From: Lederbergia sp. NSJ-179
GTDB lineage: Bacteria; Bacillota; Bacilli; Bacillales; Bacillaceae_C
Assembly: GCF_022867885.1 (NCBI RefSeq)
Contig: NZ_JALIFP010000014.1
Coordinates: 1-64,000 of the forward strand
DNA length: 64,000 bases
Direction of reading: 5' to 3'
The notes below the pieces were generated by a model, which saw only the letters and a program-made list of their open reading frames with translations, was not told the DNA's origin and ran no database searches. The position numbers and the translations under genes are program-made. Position 1 is the first letter of the stretch, and every line of letters begins with the position of its first letter. This document shows positions 35,190 to 44,347 of the stretch, one piece after another.

Positions 35190-35347
35190 TAAGAAAAGCG
35201 CAAGCGCCTTGGTCAGCCCCGACAAGCAAATGTTCTGAGACAAGAAAAGTCCGGTTTTGACTTTTATTGTCTCAGGTTATTTGACCTCGAGGGGCTAGGC
35301 GCTGGAGCTAGATCCAAACATTAGCCAATTTTTATACTTTCTTACCT
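35190..35347 (+). repeat. Modular hairpin repeat, full copy
   Basis: Same architecture as the copy at 12852: GAAAAGCGCAAGCGCC, GACAAGCAAATGTTC, the central hairpin TGAGACAAGAAAAGTCCGG / GACTTTTATTGTCTCA (one stem difference), TTATTTGACCTCGAGGGGCT, AGGCGCTGGAGCTAGATCC and ATTAGCCAATTTTTA with TTTCTTACC. It begins about 25 bases after the DUF2306 stop and could serve as terminator. Confidence 0.8.
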
Positions 35348-35389
35348 TATAAAAAAGTGCCCTGAACTTTGGTAGAATAGGATTTGAAC

Positions 35390-35920
35390 GGTGAAAAATC
35401 CAAAGAAAAGGAGCACCTTCTGGTTCATAATTATAACACATATAATACGATTGTATTGGAAGAATTACCACTGAACCAACTTTGGAGCATGCTGCCTTAT
35501 GGAGGGATTTTCCCCCTCCTTGAATATTCGAAAAGATTCAATTAACGAATCATTTGGAAGAACATTTCACCGGATTCCCCCATCTTAACATCTGTAGTCG
35601 ACTTTCATCTAACCCTGATTAAAAGGCGGGGATATGGAGTGAAAATAGCAGAAAATGAAGCGGATAAACGTGTTGCGATGAGTTATTTAAATACGCAGTA
35701 CGTAGACCCACTTGGTTTTTTCACTAGTAAAGGAAAACATTCAAAAAAAGTCGCAGCAGCAGTCCAATGCAATTTCTGATCGATTGATCAGACGCTGCAA
35801 ACGGGAATATGTAACCATCAAAGAAGTGATGGATGATCCCGATGTATTAGAATCCTTGAAGGTGCTTTAACTGAATCTGGTGAAGCACTTATCCAAACAT
35901 ATGATTTTAATCCAGTCGCA
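35390..35920 (+). pseudogene. Unrecognised decayed coding remnants
   Basis: Protein-like pieces in several frames: a first piece near 35420-35540 (VLEELPLNQLWSMLPYGGIF), a second near 35640-35780 (IAENEADKRVAMSYLNTQYV), a third near 35780-35870 (SDRLIRRCKREYVTIKEVMD) and a final GALTESGEALIQTYDFNP piece reached by a frameshift near 35865. Stops and frame changes break the chain. I do not recognise the family; the middle looks like one ordinary soluble protein. Confidence 0.4.
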
Positions 35921-35922
35921 CA

Positions 35923-36768
35923 TCATTTGGTATATAAATTTCTTCGTATGCGATGTTGCATCACCATCAAAATCCCTTTCTGAATAAGAAAAGCAATTAG
36001 CAAGAGAACGACAAGAAATAGTGTGATGGTTGGCCCAGGAGGGGTTCCTAATTGATAGGAAGAGATAAGGCCGGTAAAAATACCAATTAACGAAACAATT
36101 ACGGCCGTAGTAAGTACCATGATGAATCCTTTAGCAATTCTAATCGCTAATGCAGCAGGCAATACCAAAAGGGCCGAAACTAATAGGGCGCCAACGGTCG
36201 GGATAATGATTGAAATCGCCAGCCCAGCTACTATGCTGAAAGAAAGTGATAAAAGATGTGTATTTATTCCGCTTGTATAGGCTGTATCTTCATCAAACGT
36301 TAATAAATATAAAGGCCTTCTTAAGATAAAGAAATACAGTAAAATAAAGACGGTTATGAGTGAAATGATATACACTTGTTCCTGGCTAATCGTTACAAGC
36401 GATCCAAACAAATATTGATCCATCGTTGTTGTCATACCGCCTTCGCTTAAACTTATTAGAAATAAAGCAAGTGATAAACCAGCCGCCATTAAAATGGCAA
36501 TCGACACTTCTGAATAGGTTCGGTATGCCCTTCTCATATATTCAATGCCAATTGCACCAATGATGACGACGATAATACTGGAGACGATGATTTCTGTATG
36601 AAAGAAAAAACCGATTGCTACTCCAGCCAAAGAAATATGCGACAATGTATCTGCCATTAATGCCTGCCTTCGTAAGACAAGAAAAACACCTAAGATTGGA
36701 GCAATAACTCCGATGAATCCACCAACCCAGAATGCTCGTTGCATGAAGCCGAGATCAAACATTTCCAT
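35923..36768 (-). CDS. znuB: Zinc ABC transporter permease
   Basis: A 281-residue membrane permease of the ABC-3 family with eight to nine helices. [46 protein letters not shown] at the N-terminus and the later [17 protein letters not shown] are family motifs. It forms the channel of a zinc uptake system with ZnuC and ZnuA. Its start lies 79 bases inside the end of znuC in another frame, an unusually long overlap. Last gene of the operon. Confidence 0.92.
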   Translation of the reverse strand: MEMFDLGFMQRAFWVGGFIGVIAPILGVFLVLRRQALMADTLSHISLAGVAIGFFFHTEIIVSSIIVVIIGAIGIEYMRRAYRTYSEVSIAILMAAGLSLALFLISLSEGGMTTTMDQYLFGSLVTISQEQVYIISLITVFILLYFFILRRPLYLLTFDEDTAYTSGINTHLLSLSFSIVAGLAISIIIPTVGALLVSALLVLPAALAIRIAKGFIMVLTTAVIVSLIGIFTGLISSYQLGTPPGPTITLFLVVLLLIAFLIQKGILMVMQHRIRRNLYTK

Positions 36769-37421
36769 TCGCCGTCTTCCCCCCTTTCCAAACGAATATG
36801 TTTATCCAAATAGTCCTGTACCTCATCCAGATCATGTGTCACCATAATGACAGTTCTATCATGCGCTTTTATCTGGAGGTGCATAAACTGATAAAACTCC
36901 ATACGGCTCTCAACATCCATTCCGGTTGTAGGCTCATCTAATACAAACACATCTGGTTCAGAGACATAAGCACGTGCAATACATATTTTTTGTTTTTGTC
37001 CCCCTGATAACGAACCAATTTTATGATGACGATACTCCCACATTCCGACCATTTCCAGGGCGTTTCTCACCAAAGCTTCATCTGTTCGTTTTAATCGTTT
37101 AAACCATTTTCCTTTCTGAAATCTACCTGATTTAACAAGCTCCAGTACCGTACTTGGAAAACCAACATTAAACGAAGCGATCTGCTGAGGAACATAAGCA
37201 ACTTTCAAGCGCCGCCCTTTATCATTTTTTTTACTAATCATAATTTTTCCATGCCAAGGCTTTAACAATCCAAGCATGATTCGCAGCAAAGTCGATTTTG
37301 CTGCGCCGTTCTGCCCCGTTATCCCGACAAATTCACCGCTTCTTATGTCAAGTGAAACATCGTTAATAACCGGAACATGTGAATAGCCAAACACAATGTT
37401 TTCCATTGTAATAAGATTCAT
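36690..37421 (-). CDS. znuC: Zinc ABC transporter ATP-binding protein
   Basis: A 243-residue ATPase: Walker [17 protein letters not shown] (note AAKST in place of the usual GKST-preceding Gly), signature LSGGQKQK, Walker [14 protein letters not shown] and H-loop VTHDLDE. The C-terminal segment ([20 protein letters not shown]) is encoded where it overlaps znuB and is probably not conserved. The start is ATG at 37421, six bases after GGGAGGAG; an upstream ATG is not well placed. Confidence 0.92.
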   Translation of the reverse strand: MNLITMENIVFGYSHVPVINDVSLDIRSGEFVGITGQNGAAKSTLLRIMLGLLKPWHGKIMISKKNDKGRRLKVAYVPQQIASFNVGFPSTVLELVKSGRFQKGKWFKRLKRTDEALVRNALEMVGMWEYRHHKIGSLSGGQKQKICIARAYVSEPDVFVLDEPTTGMDVESRMEFYQFMHLQIKAHDRTVIMVTHDLDEVQDYLDKHIRLERGEDGEWKCLISASCNEHSGLVDSSELLLQS

Positions 37422-37509
37422 CACGAACTCCTCCCTTTTAAACATACATGAGAAAAAGGCGTGCTTTTAATGCTACATGTGCACACCTATATTTCTCCTT
37501 TATTTATTA

Positions 37510-38508
37510 CTATTGTAATGCTTCCCTAAGAATATTAAGGTTATCTTCCATTACCGTTATATAATCAAGCCCTTTTTCCTGGTCTTCTTTACTTAAGCCT
37601 TCCAGTGTGTGCAGGATTTCGGTTTTAGCTCCAATTTCGTTTGCCAGCGTTTCTGCAACTTTAGGAGAAGCCAATTCTTCAAAGAAAATCACGTTCACAT
37701 TATGTTCTTTTGCGAATTTTTTTAGTTCAGAAAGCTTCGCAGCGCTTGGTTCCTGCTCCGGTGATAATCCTGCAATCGGAACTTGTTCCAGTCCATATTC
37801 TTTCGCTAAATATCCGAATGCAGCGTGCTGTGTGATCAGTTCTTTCCTTGGAACATCCTTAAGCGTTGTACGGTATTGCTGATCAAGCTTCTTTAATTGT
37901 TCAATATACTTCTCGCTATTTTTCTTATATACGTCTTCGTTCTTTGGATCTTTGTCAATAATCGCTTTTGTAATGTTCTCTACTTCTTTCTGAGCCAGTA
38001 CCGGACTAAGCCAAACATGCGGGTCTAAAGTACCATGGTCGTGGTCGTGTTCATGATCTGCCTCGTGAGCATGGTCGTCTCCGTGTTCATGATCACCGTG
38101 GTGATGCGCTTCTCCCTCCATTAAATCAATGCCCTCACTGGCTACCACCATTTGAGGGTGTTTGTCACCCATACTATTTTCTACGGAAGGCACCCATGTT
38201 TCCATCGAAGGGCTATTGTATACAAACAAATCGGCCTTTTGAATATTTGCCACATCTTTTGGTGAAGGATCCCAATCATGTGGTTCAATCGTAGATGGAA
38301 TTAAGAGATCAACTTGGGCTTGTTCCTTGACAATGTTCTTCGTAAATTCATACATTGGATAAAAAGTTGTTACAATGTGTAACTTCTTTGAGTCTGATGG
38401 ATCACTTTGTTTCGTTTTGTCTTGTGGCTGGCTTGTCGAATTGCTACAGCCTGCAATGACTAAAATGAAAACCAGCAGAAGTGGAATGATGAACTTTACA
38501 TGTTTCAT
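37510..38508 (-). CDS. znuA: Zinc-binding lipoprotein of an ABC transporter
   Basis: A 332-residue lipoprotein. The signal peptide ends in the lipobox VIAGC (Cys at about 21). Metal-binding histidines are seen in IEPHDWDPSP, DPHVWLSP and TQHAAFGYLAKEYG. A His/Asp/Glu-rich loop lies between (about residues 136-165, HHHGDHEHGDDHAH and following), typical of zinc-specific members. It captures zinc outside the membrane for ZnuBC. The start is ATG at 38508 with GGGGAAAA upstream. A Zur-like box overlaps the promoter. Confidence 0.93.
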   Translation of the reverse strand: MKHVKFIIPLLLVFILVIAGCSNSTSQPQDKTKQSDPSDSKKLHIVTTFYPMYEFTKNIVKEQAQVDLLIPSTIEPHDWDPSPKDVANIQKADLFVYNSPSMETWVPSVENSMGDKHPQMVVASEGIDLMEGEAHHHGDHEHGDDHAHEADHEHDHDHGTLDPHVWLSPVLAQKEVENITKAIIDKDPKNEDVYKKNSEKYIEQLKKLDQQYRTTLKDVPRKELITQHAAFGYLAKEYGLEQVPIAGLSPEQEPSAAKLSELKKFAKEHNVNVIFFEELASPKVAETLANEIGAKTEILHTLEGLSKEDQEKGLDYITVMEDNLNILREALQ

Positions 38509-38527
38509 ATTCGTTTTTCCCCATTTC

Positions 38528-38556
38528 AATATAATTTTAAACCGTAATAATTACAA
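38528..38556 (-). promoter_or_regulatory. znuACB promoter with overlapping Zur box
   Basis: On the minus strand TTGTAA (38556-38551) and TATATT (38533-38528) are separated by 17 bases. The 7-1-7 palindrome CCGTAATAATTACAA at 38542-38556 matches the Zur box TCGTAATNATTACGA closely and covers the -35 and spacer, so bound Zur would block RNA polymerase when zinc is plentiful. A repeat copy begins directly at the upstream edge. Confidence 0.75.
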
Positions 38557-38712
38557 TAAGAAAAGCGCAAGGCGCCCGCCTATCGGCGACAAGCAAATGT
38601 TCTGAGACAATAAAAGTCCGGTCTTGACTTTTATTGTCTCAGGTTATTTGACCTCGAGCCGATGGCGCCTGGAGCTAGATCCTAACACTAGCCAAATTTT
38701 ATACTCCTACCT
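38556..38712 (+). repeat. Modular hairpin repeat, full copy abutting the znu promoter
   Basis: It runs from AAGAAAAGCGCAAGGCGCCC through GACAAGCAAATGTTC, the perfect hairpin TGAGACAATAAAAGTC / GACTTTTATTGTCTCA (38602-38641), TTATTTGACCTCGAGCCGAT and GGCGCCTGGAGCTAGATCC. A second, different copy follows after three bases. Confidence 0.8.
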
Positions 38713-38715
38713 TAT

Positions 38716-38845
38716 TAGGAAAAGCGCAAGCGCCTCTTAATGGAATAGGATGAACGGCTAAATGCGCGACGTCCTGTCGCGACGCCGATGGACTCGCATC
38801 CTGCGAGCCTCTCGGGGCTAGGCGCTGGAGCTAGATCCAAACATT
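38716..38845 (+). repeat. Modular hairpin repeat, variant without the central TGAGAC hairpin
   Basis: It has the outer arms GAAAAGCGCAAGCGCC and GGCTAGGCGCTGGAGCTAG but an alternative centre: ATGAACGGCTAAATGCGCG, ACGTCCTGTCGCGACGCC and ACTCGCATCCTGCGAG hairpins. The ATGAACGGCTAA module recurs, inverted, in the copy at 54120-54175. Confidence 0.75.
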
Positions 38846-38870
38846 TTATTTATAACTATGATCAATTAAA

Positions 38871-38917
38871 CTGTAGCAATTACAGTTTATGTTTAAAATA
38901 AAACGTAACGGTTACGA
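38871..38917. promoter_or_regulatory. Two further Zur-like boxes upstream of the repeats
   Basis: CTGTAGCAATTACAG at 38871-38885 and ACGTAACGGTTACGA at 38903-38917 are both near-perfect 7-1-7 palindromes of Zur-box type. They are separated from the znuA promoter by two repeat copies (about 315 bases). They may be the original operator region split by the repeats, or may belong to the decayed AraC-type gene to the right. Confidence 0.5.
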
Positions 38918-38985
38918 TTTACATTTATGATATTACCATGCTTTTTTTGTTTTGCCAAGAAATTAATTTTTTAGATCCTCACCCC

Positions 38986-39449
38986 AACAGAGCACCCTTA
39001 CCTACACTGCATAATATTGAAAATGAGTTAAGTGACAAACAACTGGTTCTATTCATGCTGCTATATTAATTACTCATCACGCTATAGCGTGAAACAAATA
39101 GAAAATAAGTTTAAAATAGAAGAAGATTTTAATTGTTACTGGATCAATGAAAGTTTTACGTACATTGACGATCATCTTGACGGGGATATATCCTTAAGTT
39201 TATAAGCGGAGAAAGCTCATGTTAGTCCTGCACATTTTAGTAGAGTGTTTAAACAAATAACTGGTATGGGGGCTCACCGTGTACTTAAATAAAAAGAGAA
39301 CTTCTAAAGCGAAAGAGTTATGGAAGAAAACAAATGATCCCGCGACTTATATAGCAGAACTGAGTGGGTTTGACAGCACCCCGCACTTCTATCGCACTTT
39401 TAAAAAATATATAGGAACTACGCCTGCAGGATATCGCAAAAGCAATTAA
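38986..39449 (+). pseudogene. Decayed AraC-family regulator gene
   Basis: The C-terminal AraC helix-turn-helix pair is readable but broken. The first part gives YIDDHLDGDISLSL, then a stop, then AEKAHVSPAHFSRVFKQITG; after a stop and frameshift near 39290 it continues KAKELWKKTNDPATYIAELS and GFDSTPHFYRTFKKYIGTTP, ending AGYRKSN at 39449. Two-helix DNA-binding motifs are thus both present but not in one frame. No N-terminal sensing domain was found. Confidence 0.75.
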
Positions 39450-39479
39450 TCTAAAACAATGTATAATATCTTGGAGATG

Positions 39480-39515
39480 CTAGGTTCTAAAACTCTGAAT
39501 TATTTTAGAACCTAG
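39480..39515. terminator. Hairpin between the AraC remnant and the ABC exporter genes
   Basis: CTAGGTTCTAAAA and TTTTAGAACCTAG form a perfect 13-base stem around a 10-base loop. There is no T run on either strand beyond the stem. It lies 19 bases past the stop of the ABC gene at 39534. Confidence 0.55.
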
Positions 39516-39533
39516 TACACATACAGTCCCGCA

Positions 39534-41375
39534 TCAAGATGTCCTTGCGGCTTCCCCTCTAATATGAAACTGACTTTCATACATACTATAATAAAATCCT
39601 TTATTTTGTAAAAGCTCCTGATGTGAGCCAGATTCGACAATTTCCCCTTGATGAATGACGAATATGCGGTCAGCATTTTCTATGGTTTTCAAGCGGTGAG
39701 CAATGACAAAGCTTGTTCGACCTTCTGTTAGCCGATTGATTCCTTTTTGGATTTCGATTTCCGTATTGGTATCAATGCTGGATGTGGCTTCATCCAATAT
39801 TAAAATATCGGAGTCGGCTAAGATCGCTCTCGCAATCGCGAGTAATTGACGTTGCCCTTGGCTTAAATTGGATCCACCAGAGGTAATCCGTGTATGATAC
39901 CCTTCAGGCAAATGTTTAATGTAGTTGTGTGCCGAGGCCATTTTTGCCGCAGCAATCACCTCTTCATCTGTCGCTTCCAAACGTCCATACCGAATATTTT
40001 CCATAATCGTCCCAGAAAATAAGAAGGTATCTTGCAGTACAACTCCGATTCTCTTTCGCAAACTACTTAATGAATAATCGCGAATGTCTCGGCCATCTAC
40101 TTTCAATTGCCCATCAGTAACATCATAAAATCGCATTAATAAATGGATGATCGTTGTCTTTCCGGAACCGGTCGGACCAACGAGCGCAATTCTTTCACCT
40201 GCCTGCACTTGAAAATCAATATCTTTCAAAATCGGCTTTCCGGTATCATACTCGAAGTGAACATGGGAAAAATCCACTTCCCCTTTAAATGAATCTACGA
40301 CAACCGCTTCTTCCTTATCTACTAAATCCGGTGTCTCATCCATCACTTCAAATACGCGCTCAGCACCCGCGATCGCCGACTGGAATGTATTCAATAAATT
40401 CGAGAGTTGGTTAATCGGTCGAAAGAATTGGCGGGAATATGTCACAAATGCCGCAATGATTCCGACCGTTGCCAGCTCATTCACGGTCATTACTGCACCA
40501 ATCGCGATGACGAAACCAAGCCCTAGATTATTAATAAAGTTATTGACTGGACCCAAAAAACCAGAAACCGTATCGGCCGCCATGGCGGAATGACGCAACC
40601 GTTCATTGACCTCGGAAAATTGCCGATCAATTTTTTCTTCCTTCCCGAAAAGCGTGATCACTTCATTGCCTGAAATCGACTCTTCTATAAAGCCATTTAA
40701 CTCCCCTAAATCCGTTTGTCTTTTAATAAAATAACTACTGCTGTAAGTAATCAATTTTTTCGTCGTAAAAATCATTAACGGAATAACAAGGAGCGTCACA
40801 AGTGCAAGCACCCAATTCAAAGAAAACATCGCAATCCCTACACCTGTCACCATTAAAATAGAGGAAAAAATTTGGATCACACTTTGACTCAATGCATTAT
40901 TCAATTGGTCGATATCATTCGTTACTCGGCTCATCAAGTCTCCATCCTGACGTTTGTCAAAAAAACGCAGTGATAATGTTTGGAACTTATCGAATAAATC
41001 TTGGCGCATTTTCCGAATCGTTTGCAATGAAACGCGGACCATCATAAAATTTTGCAGCCATGTAAACACGGTCGTAGCGAAATAGACGAGCGCCAGTATA
41101 CCCGAAAATCGTAACGTTCCACTGATGTCTTTTGGAATAATATATTCATCGACAATAACACCAATCATATATGGGGCAAGGAGTCCTAGTAAGGTGGTGA
41201 TCATTACAAATATAATCGATGCAACTAAAGCTGCCTTCTGTCTCTCCATATAACGCCATATTCGTTTGATTGTTCCGATAGGGTCCTTTGCCTTAACAAC
41301 AGGGCCGCTAAATCCCCGTGGACCACGGGCACGGCTCATCAGATTAGGAGTCGGTTGTGAAGCAGGTTTACTCAT
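39534..41375 (-). CDS. Heterodimeric ABC exporter subunit with catalytic glutamate
   Basis: A 613-residue half transporter. A Gly/Pro/Arg-rich N-terminal tail (1-35) precedes a six-helix membrane domain (about 45-340). The ATPase has Walker A ALVGPTGSGKTT, Walker B ILILDEATSSID with the catalytic Glu, H-loop VIAHRLKT, and an altered signature LSQGQRQ. Its Walker site pairs with the normal LSGGQ of the 579-residue partner, giving one canonical and one degenerate ATP site. It overlaps the partner gene by 4 bases. Relatives include the YfiBC- and YheHI-type multidrug exporters. The substrate is unknown; a PadR regulator heads the operon. Confidence 0.9.
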   Translation of the reverse strand: MSKPASQPTPNLMSRARGPRGFSGPVVKAKDPIGTIKRIWRYMERQKAALVASIIFVMITTLLGLLAPYMIGVIVDEYIIPKDISGTLRFSGILALVYFATTVFTWLQNFMMVRVSLQTIRKMRQDLFDKFQTLSLRFFDKRQDGDLMSRVTNDIDQLNNALSQSVIQIFSSILMVTGVGIAMFSLNWVLALVTLLVIPLMIFTTKKLITYSSSYFIKRQTDLGELNGFIEESISGNEVITLFGKEEKIDRQFSEVNERLRHSAMAADTVSGFLGPVNNFINNLGLGFVIAIGAVMTVNELATVGIIAAFVTYSRQFFRPINQLSNLLNTFQSAIAGAERVFEVMDETPDLVDKEEAVVVDSFKGEVDFSHVHFEYDTGKPILKDIDFQVQAGERIALVGPTGSGKTTIIHLLMRFYDVTDGQLKVDGRDIRDYSLSSLRKRIGVVLQDTFLFSGTIMENIRYGRLEATDEEVIAAAKMASAHNYIKHLPEGYHTRITSGGSNLSQGQRQLLAIARAILADSDILILDEATSSIDTNTEIEIQKGINRLTEGRTSFVIAHRLKTIENADRIFVIHQGEIVESGSHQELLQNKGFYYSMYESQFHIRGEAARTS

Positions 41376-43111
41376 ACAGATTTAACCTCCTTTCCGATTT
41401 GGGAGTGATAGATATCACGATACACATCACTTTTCATTAATAACTCTTCATGTGTCCCACTCGCTTCAATTGTGCCATCACCCATAACGAGAATCTGATC
41501 CGCATCCATAACGGAAGATATTTTCGAGGCTATAATCAATACTGTCGTACTGGAAAAATCCCTTCCTAATGCCTGTTGCACCGCGAATTCCGATAATGCA
41601 TCAATCGCTGAAGTCGAGTCATCGAGAACTAATATCTTCGGTTCTCGGATAAACGCACGGGCCATAGATAAGCGCTGTTTTTGCCCCCCTGATAAATTGG
41701 TCGCACCTTGCATTAACCGGTGTTGATATTTCCCATCCAATCGATCAATAAATTCGCTGGCAACCGCTGATTGTACCGCAACATCCATATCCTCCTCTGT
41801 TGCTTCCTCTTTTCCAAAACGGAAATTTTCCTCAATCATGCCAGAAAACAACATTGCTTTTTGCGGAACAAATCCAATCGCTGAGCGGAGTGTCTCAAGT
41901 GGCAAATCCTTCACATCGACCCCATCGATCAGAATCTCCCCTGAATCTGGATCATACAGACGAGGAATGAGCTTAACAAGGGTAGATTTCCCACTGCCAG
42001 TTGACCCAATAATCCCAATGGTCTCTCCAGCCTTAGCGGTAAACGAGATATTTTTCAGCACGTACTCGCCATTTTTACTATAGCTAAAATAAACATCTCT
42101 AAATTCGACCTCCCCTCGGATTGAATGATCGACAACTGGATATGCACTTTCAGTAATATCAATACCTGTGTCAAGCACTCGAACAATCCGATCGGCAGAA
42201 GGAAAAGAACGAGCGATTTGCATTAGCACATTACTGCTGCTCATTAATCCGTTCATCATAATGTTTAAGTAATTAATAAAGGCTAAAATAACCCCGACTT
42301 GTAATGTGCCCTCATTGATCTTGATCACACCGAGCCAAAGTCCGGCGATAATGCCCATATTGACAACCAACATCATAATCGGCATTAACGTGAGGATAAG
42401 TTGCTCAGCCGTCATATTCCGCTTTGTCAGCAAATCATTCACTGTCTTAAAATGGCTTTTTTCATACTCATGACGGTCAAAGGCTTTAATGACCCGAATA
42501 CCCGCCAACATTTCCTGAAGCTTCGTATTCACTTGGTCCATCGCCTTTTGTACCTTTGTAAAAAGCTTCCCAGACTTCACCGAAAAATAATATATAAAAG
42601 CGATCAGAATCGGGATGGAGACAAGCAAGATCGGAAAGAGCTCCCGTGCTGTAAACCAGACAATGACGATAGAGCCGATAAAAAGCAAAGGTCCCCTGAC
42701 AAAAATACGCAATGTCATTATCACTGCCTGTTGCAGGGTAGAAATATCATTCGTCAAAATCGTAATTAATTTCCCCGTACCAAAAGAATCGATATTTTGA
42801 TTGGAAAATCGTTCCGTCTTCCTGAACACTTCTCGCCGGATATCCGTCGCAAAATGGACAGCCGCTTTTGCCGCATAAACAGAACTTCCCGCTCCCCCAA
42901 TTAGACCAATAAACGCACTTACTAACGTGATAAGTCCTAATCTGATCACATAACCATTATCTTGATTGGCAATTCCTACATCAATCATCTTCTGCATAAA
43001 TGTGGGTTGTAAAAGATCCATCATTACTTCCATACACATGAGAAGCGGGCCTAAAATAGCAAAAATGGTGTAGGGTTTCAAATATTTTAGTAATTTTTTT
43101 ATCGAATTCAT
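41372..43111 (-). CDS. Heterodimeric ABC exporter subunit with degenerate ATP site
   Basis: A 579-residue half transporter. The membrane domain occupies about 10-310. The ATPase has Walker A GIIGSTGSGKST, signature LSGGQKQR and Walker B ILVLDDSTSAID, where the catalytic Glu is Asp, and the switch histidine is replaced (IIASKISS instead of IAHR). These are marks of the degenerate half of heterodimeric exporters. It is the partner of the 613-residue subunit and starts 11 bases after the PadR gene. Confidence 0.9.
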   Translation of the reverse strand: MNSIKKLLKYLKPYTIFAILGPLLMCMEVMMDLLQPTFMQKMIDVGIANQDNGYVIRLGLITLVSAFIGLIGGAGSSVYAAKAAVHFATDIRREVFRKTERFSNQNIDSFGTGKLITILTNDISTLQQAVIMTLRIFVRGPLLFIGSIVIVWFTARELFPILLVSIPILIAFIYYFSVKSGKLFTKVQKAMDQVNTKLQEMLAGIRVIKAFDRHEYEKSHFKTVNDLLTKRNMTAEQLILTLMPIMMLVVNMGIIAGLWLGVIKINEGTLQVGVILAFINYLNIMMNGLMSSSNVLMQIARSFPSADRIVRVLDTGIDITESAYPVVDHSIRGEVEFRDVYFSYSKNGEYVLKNISFTAKAGETIGIIGSTGSGKSTLVKLIPRLYDPDSGEILIDGVDVKDLPLETLRSAIGFVPQKAMLFSGMIEENFRFGKEEATEEDMDVAVQSAVASEFIDRLDGKYQHRLMQGATNLSGGQKQRLSMARAFIREPKILVLDDSTSAIDALSEFAVQQALGRDFSSTTVLIIASKISSVMDADQILVMGDGTIEASGTHEELLMKSDVYRDIYHSQIGKEVKSV

Positions 43112-43122
43112 GAAATTTCCCC

Positions 43123-43584
43123 TTACTTATTTTTCTTTTTCAAAAGATCGGTCATTTCATTGATAAAGGCGACTAATTCCAGCGCACCTTCGGGATTCCC
43201 ACGTGTTTGCTTCATCGCTTTTCGGAGTTCCTTTTCCCAACATTTTACGGCCTCCCGCAGTTGCATGGACTCCTTGGAATTCCTCCAGATCATTCTCTCT
43301 TTCCATTCAACCCAGAAATCATCCTCCTCATGGAGGGCCCTCTCCTCTAACCGCTTCCGGCCACTCTCACTGATGGAATAAACCTTTTTATCCAATCCAG
43401 TATCCAATTCAATCAAGTTTTGATCCAATAATTCCTGAAGGGCGGGATAGACCGTGCCCGCACTTGCCGAGTAGGCACCACCGGAGCGCTCTTCCAATTC
43501 CTTCATAATTTGATAACCATGCATCGATTCCTCTGCCAATAAATGCAAAATAGCCAATGGGACAAAGCCTCTTCGTCTTCTCAT
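43123..43584 (-). CDS. PadR family transcriptional regulator
   Basis: A 153-residue regulator. The winged helix (about 8-90) has FVPLAILHLLAEESMHGYQIMKELEERSGG and SAGTVYPALQELLDQNLIEL, then the wing KKVYSISESGRKRLEE; the C-terminal helices serve dimerisation. PadR proteins repress drug exporter operons and release DNA on ligand binding. It is the first gene of an operon with the two ABC subunits, so it is probably an autoregulated repressor of that exporter. Confidence 0.92.
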   Translation of the reverse strand: MRRRRGFVPLAILHLLAEESMHGYQIMKELEERSGGAYSASAGTVYPALQELLDQNLIELDTGLDKKVYSISESGRKRLEERALHEEDDFWVEWKERMIWRNSKESMQLREAVKCWEKELRKAMKQTRGNPEGALELVAFINEMTDLLKKKNK

Positions 43585-43757
43585 TTTCTAGCCCCCTTTA
43601 TTATATCGATAATAATAAACGATATATCGGAAAATATCAATCGTAATATACGGATCTATTTTTATACTAAATAAAAAGGACTTGCCTGTTTAGGACAAAT
43701 CCTGTACTAAACGTTCTAGTTTTGTCTAAAAACCTAACACTTAGACTAAAAGAATAG

Positions 43758-44128
43758 TTAAGCAACAAAAAAACCATCCGCTGCATCGTTCTCAAACCAC
43801 AATTGTAATTGATCAGCAATTAGTTCTGGTGTGCCCTTGATCTCTCTGTGTTCTCTTGCTCCGGCAATTCGTTGATACAATTGACGAATGGTCAGGCCTT
43901 CACGTTCAGCAAGATCCTTTACTAATTTAAAACGGGTTTTAGCTCCGTTAATCTCCTCTATTTTGGGTAATTTAGGTAATGGGCCATCGATTGGATACCC
44001 AGATAAATCAAAACTAATCAAATTAGACAATAAAGATATTCCAACATCTTCAGGACTAAGCTCCCCTAGCAACCGTTTATTTATTCCATTACCTACTAGA
44101 AAAGTGGTTCAAACGTTGATTTTTCTAA
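43758..44128 (-). pseudogene. Fragment of an NtaA/SnaA-type flavin monooxygenase
   Basis: A piece of about 120 codons, read from about 44128 (VGNGINKRLLGELSPEDVG). ISLLSNLISFDLSGYPIDGP, LTIRQLYQRIAGAREHREIK and GTPELIADQLQLWFENDAADG match the C-terminal third of NtaA/SnaA/DszA monooxygenases (about 440 residues). The N-terminal two thirds are absent and the last 40 residues are replaced by FFVA and a stop. It is a deletion remnant. Confidence 0.75.
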
Positions 44129-44179
44129 TATCGAAACTACGTTTAAATTCTGATTTAAATGAAAAAGACAGGTGTAGAA

Positions 44180-44206
44180 AAGGGACTACCTCAATTGGAG
44201 TCCCTT
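44180..44206. terminator. Hairpin between the serine dehydratase and the monooxygenase remnant
   Basis: AAGGGACT and AGTCCCTT form an 8-base stem around 11 bases; on the minus strand TTTTCT follows. It probably ends the serine dehydratase transcript. The remaining bases of 44129-44347 hold nothing recognisable. Confidence 0.5.
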
Positions 44207-44347
44207 ACCCATTATTTATGATATGGTTCACTGTAACAAGAATGAGGGTTTTTATTTCCTTTATCAAACCCAATTGAGCAATTTATTAGGGTGATAACTT
44301 ATAAAAACGTCAATATTTTTGAAGAGGAACGAACACTTAGTAGAAAA

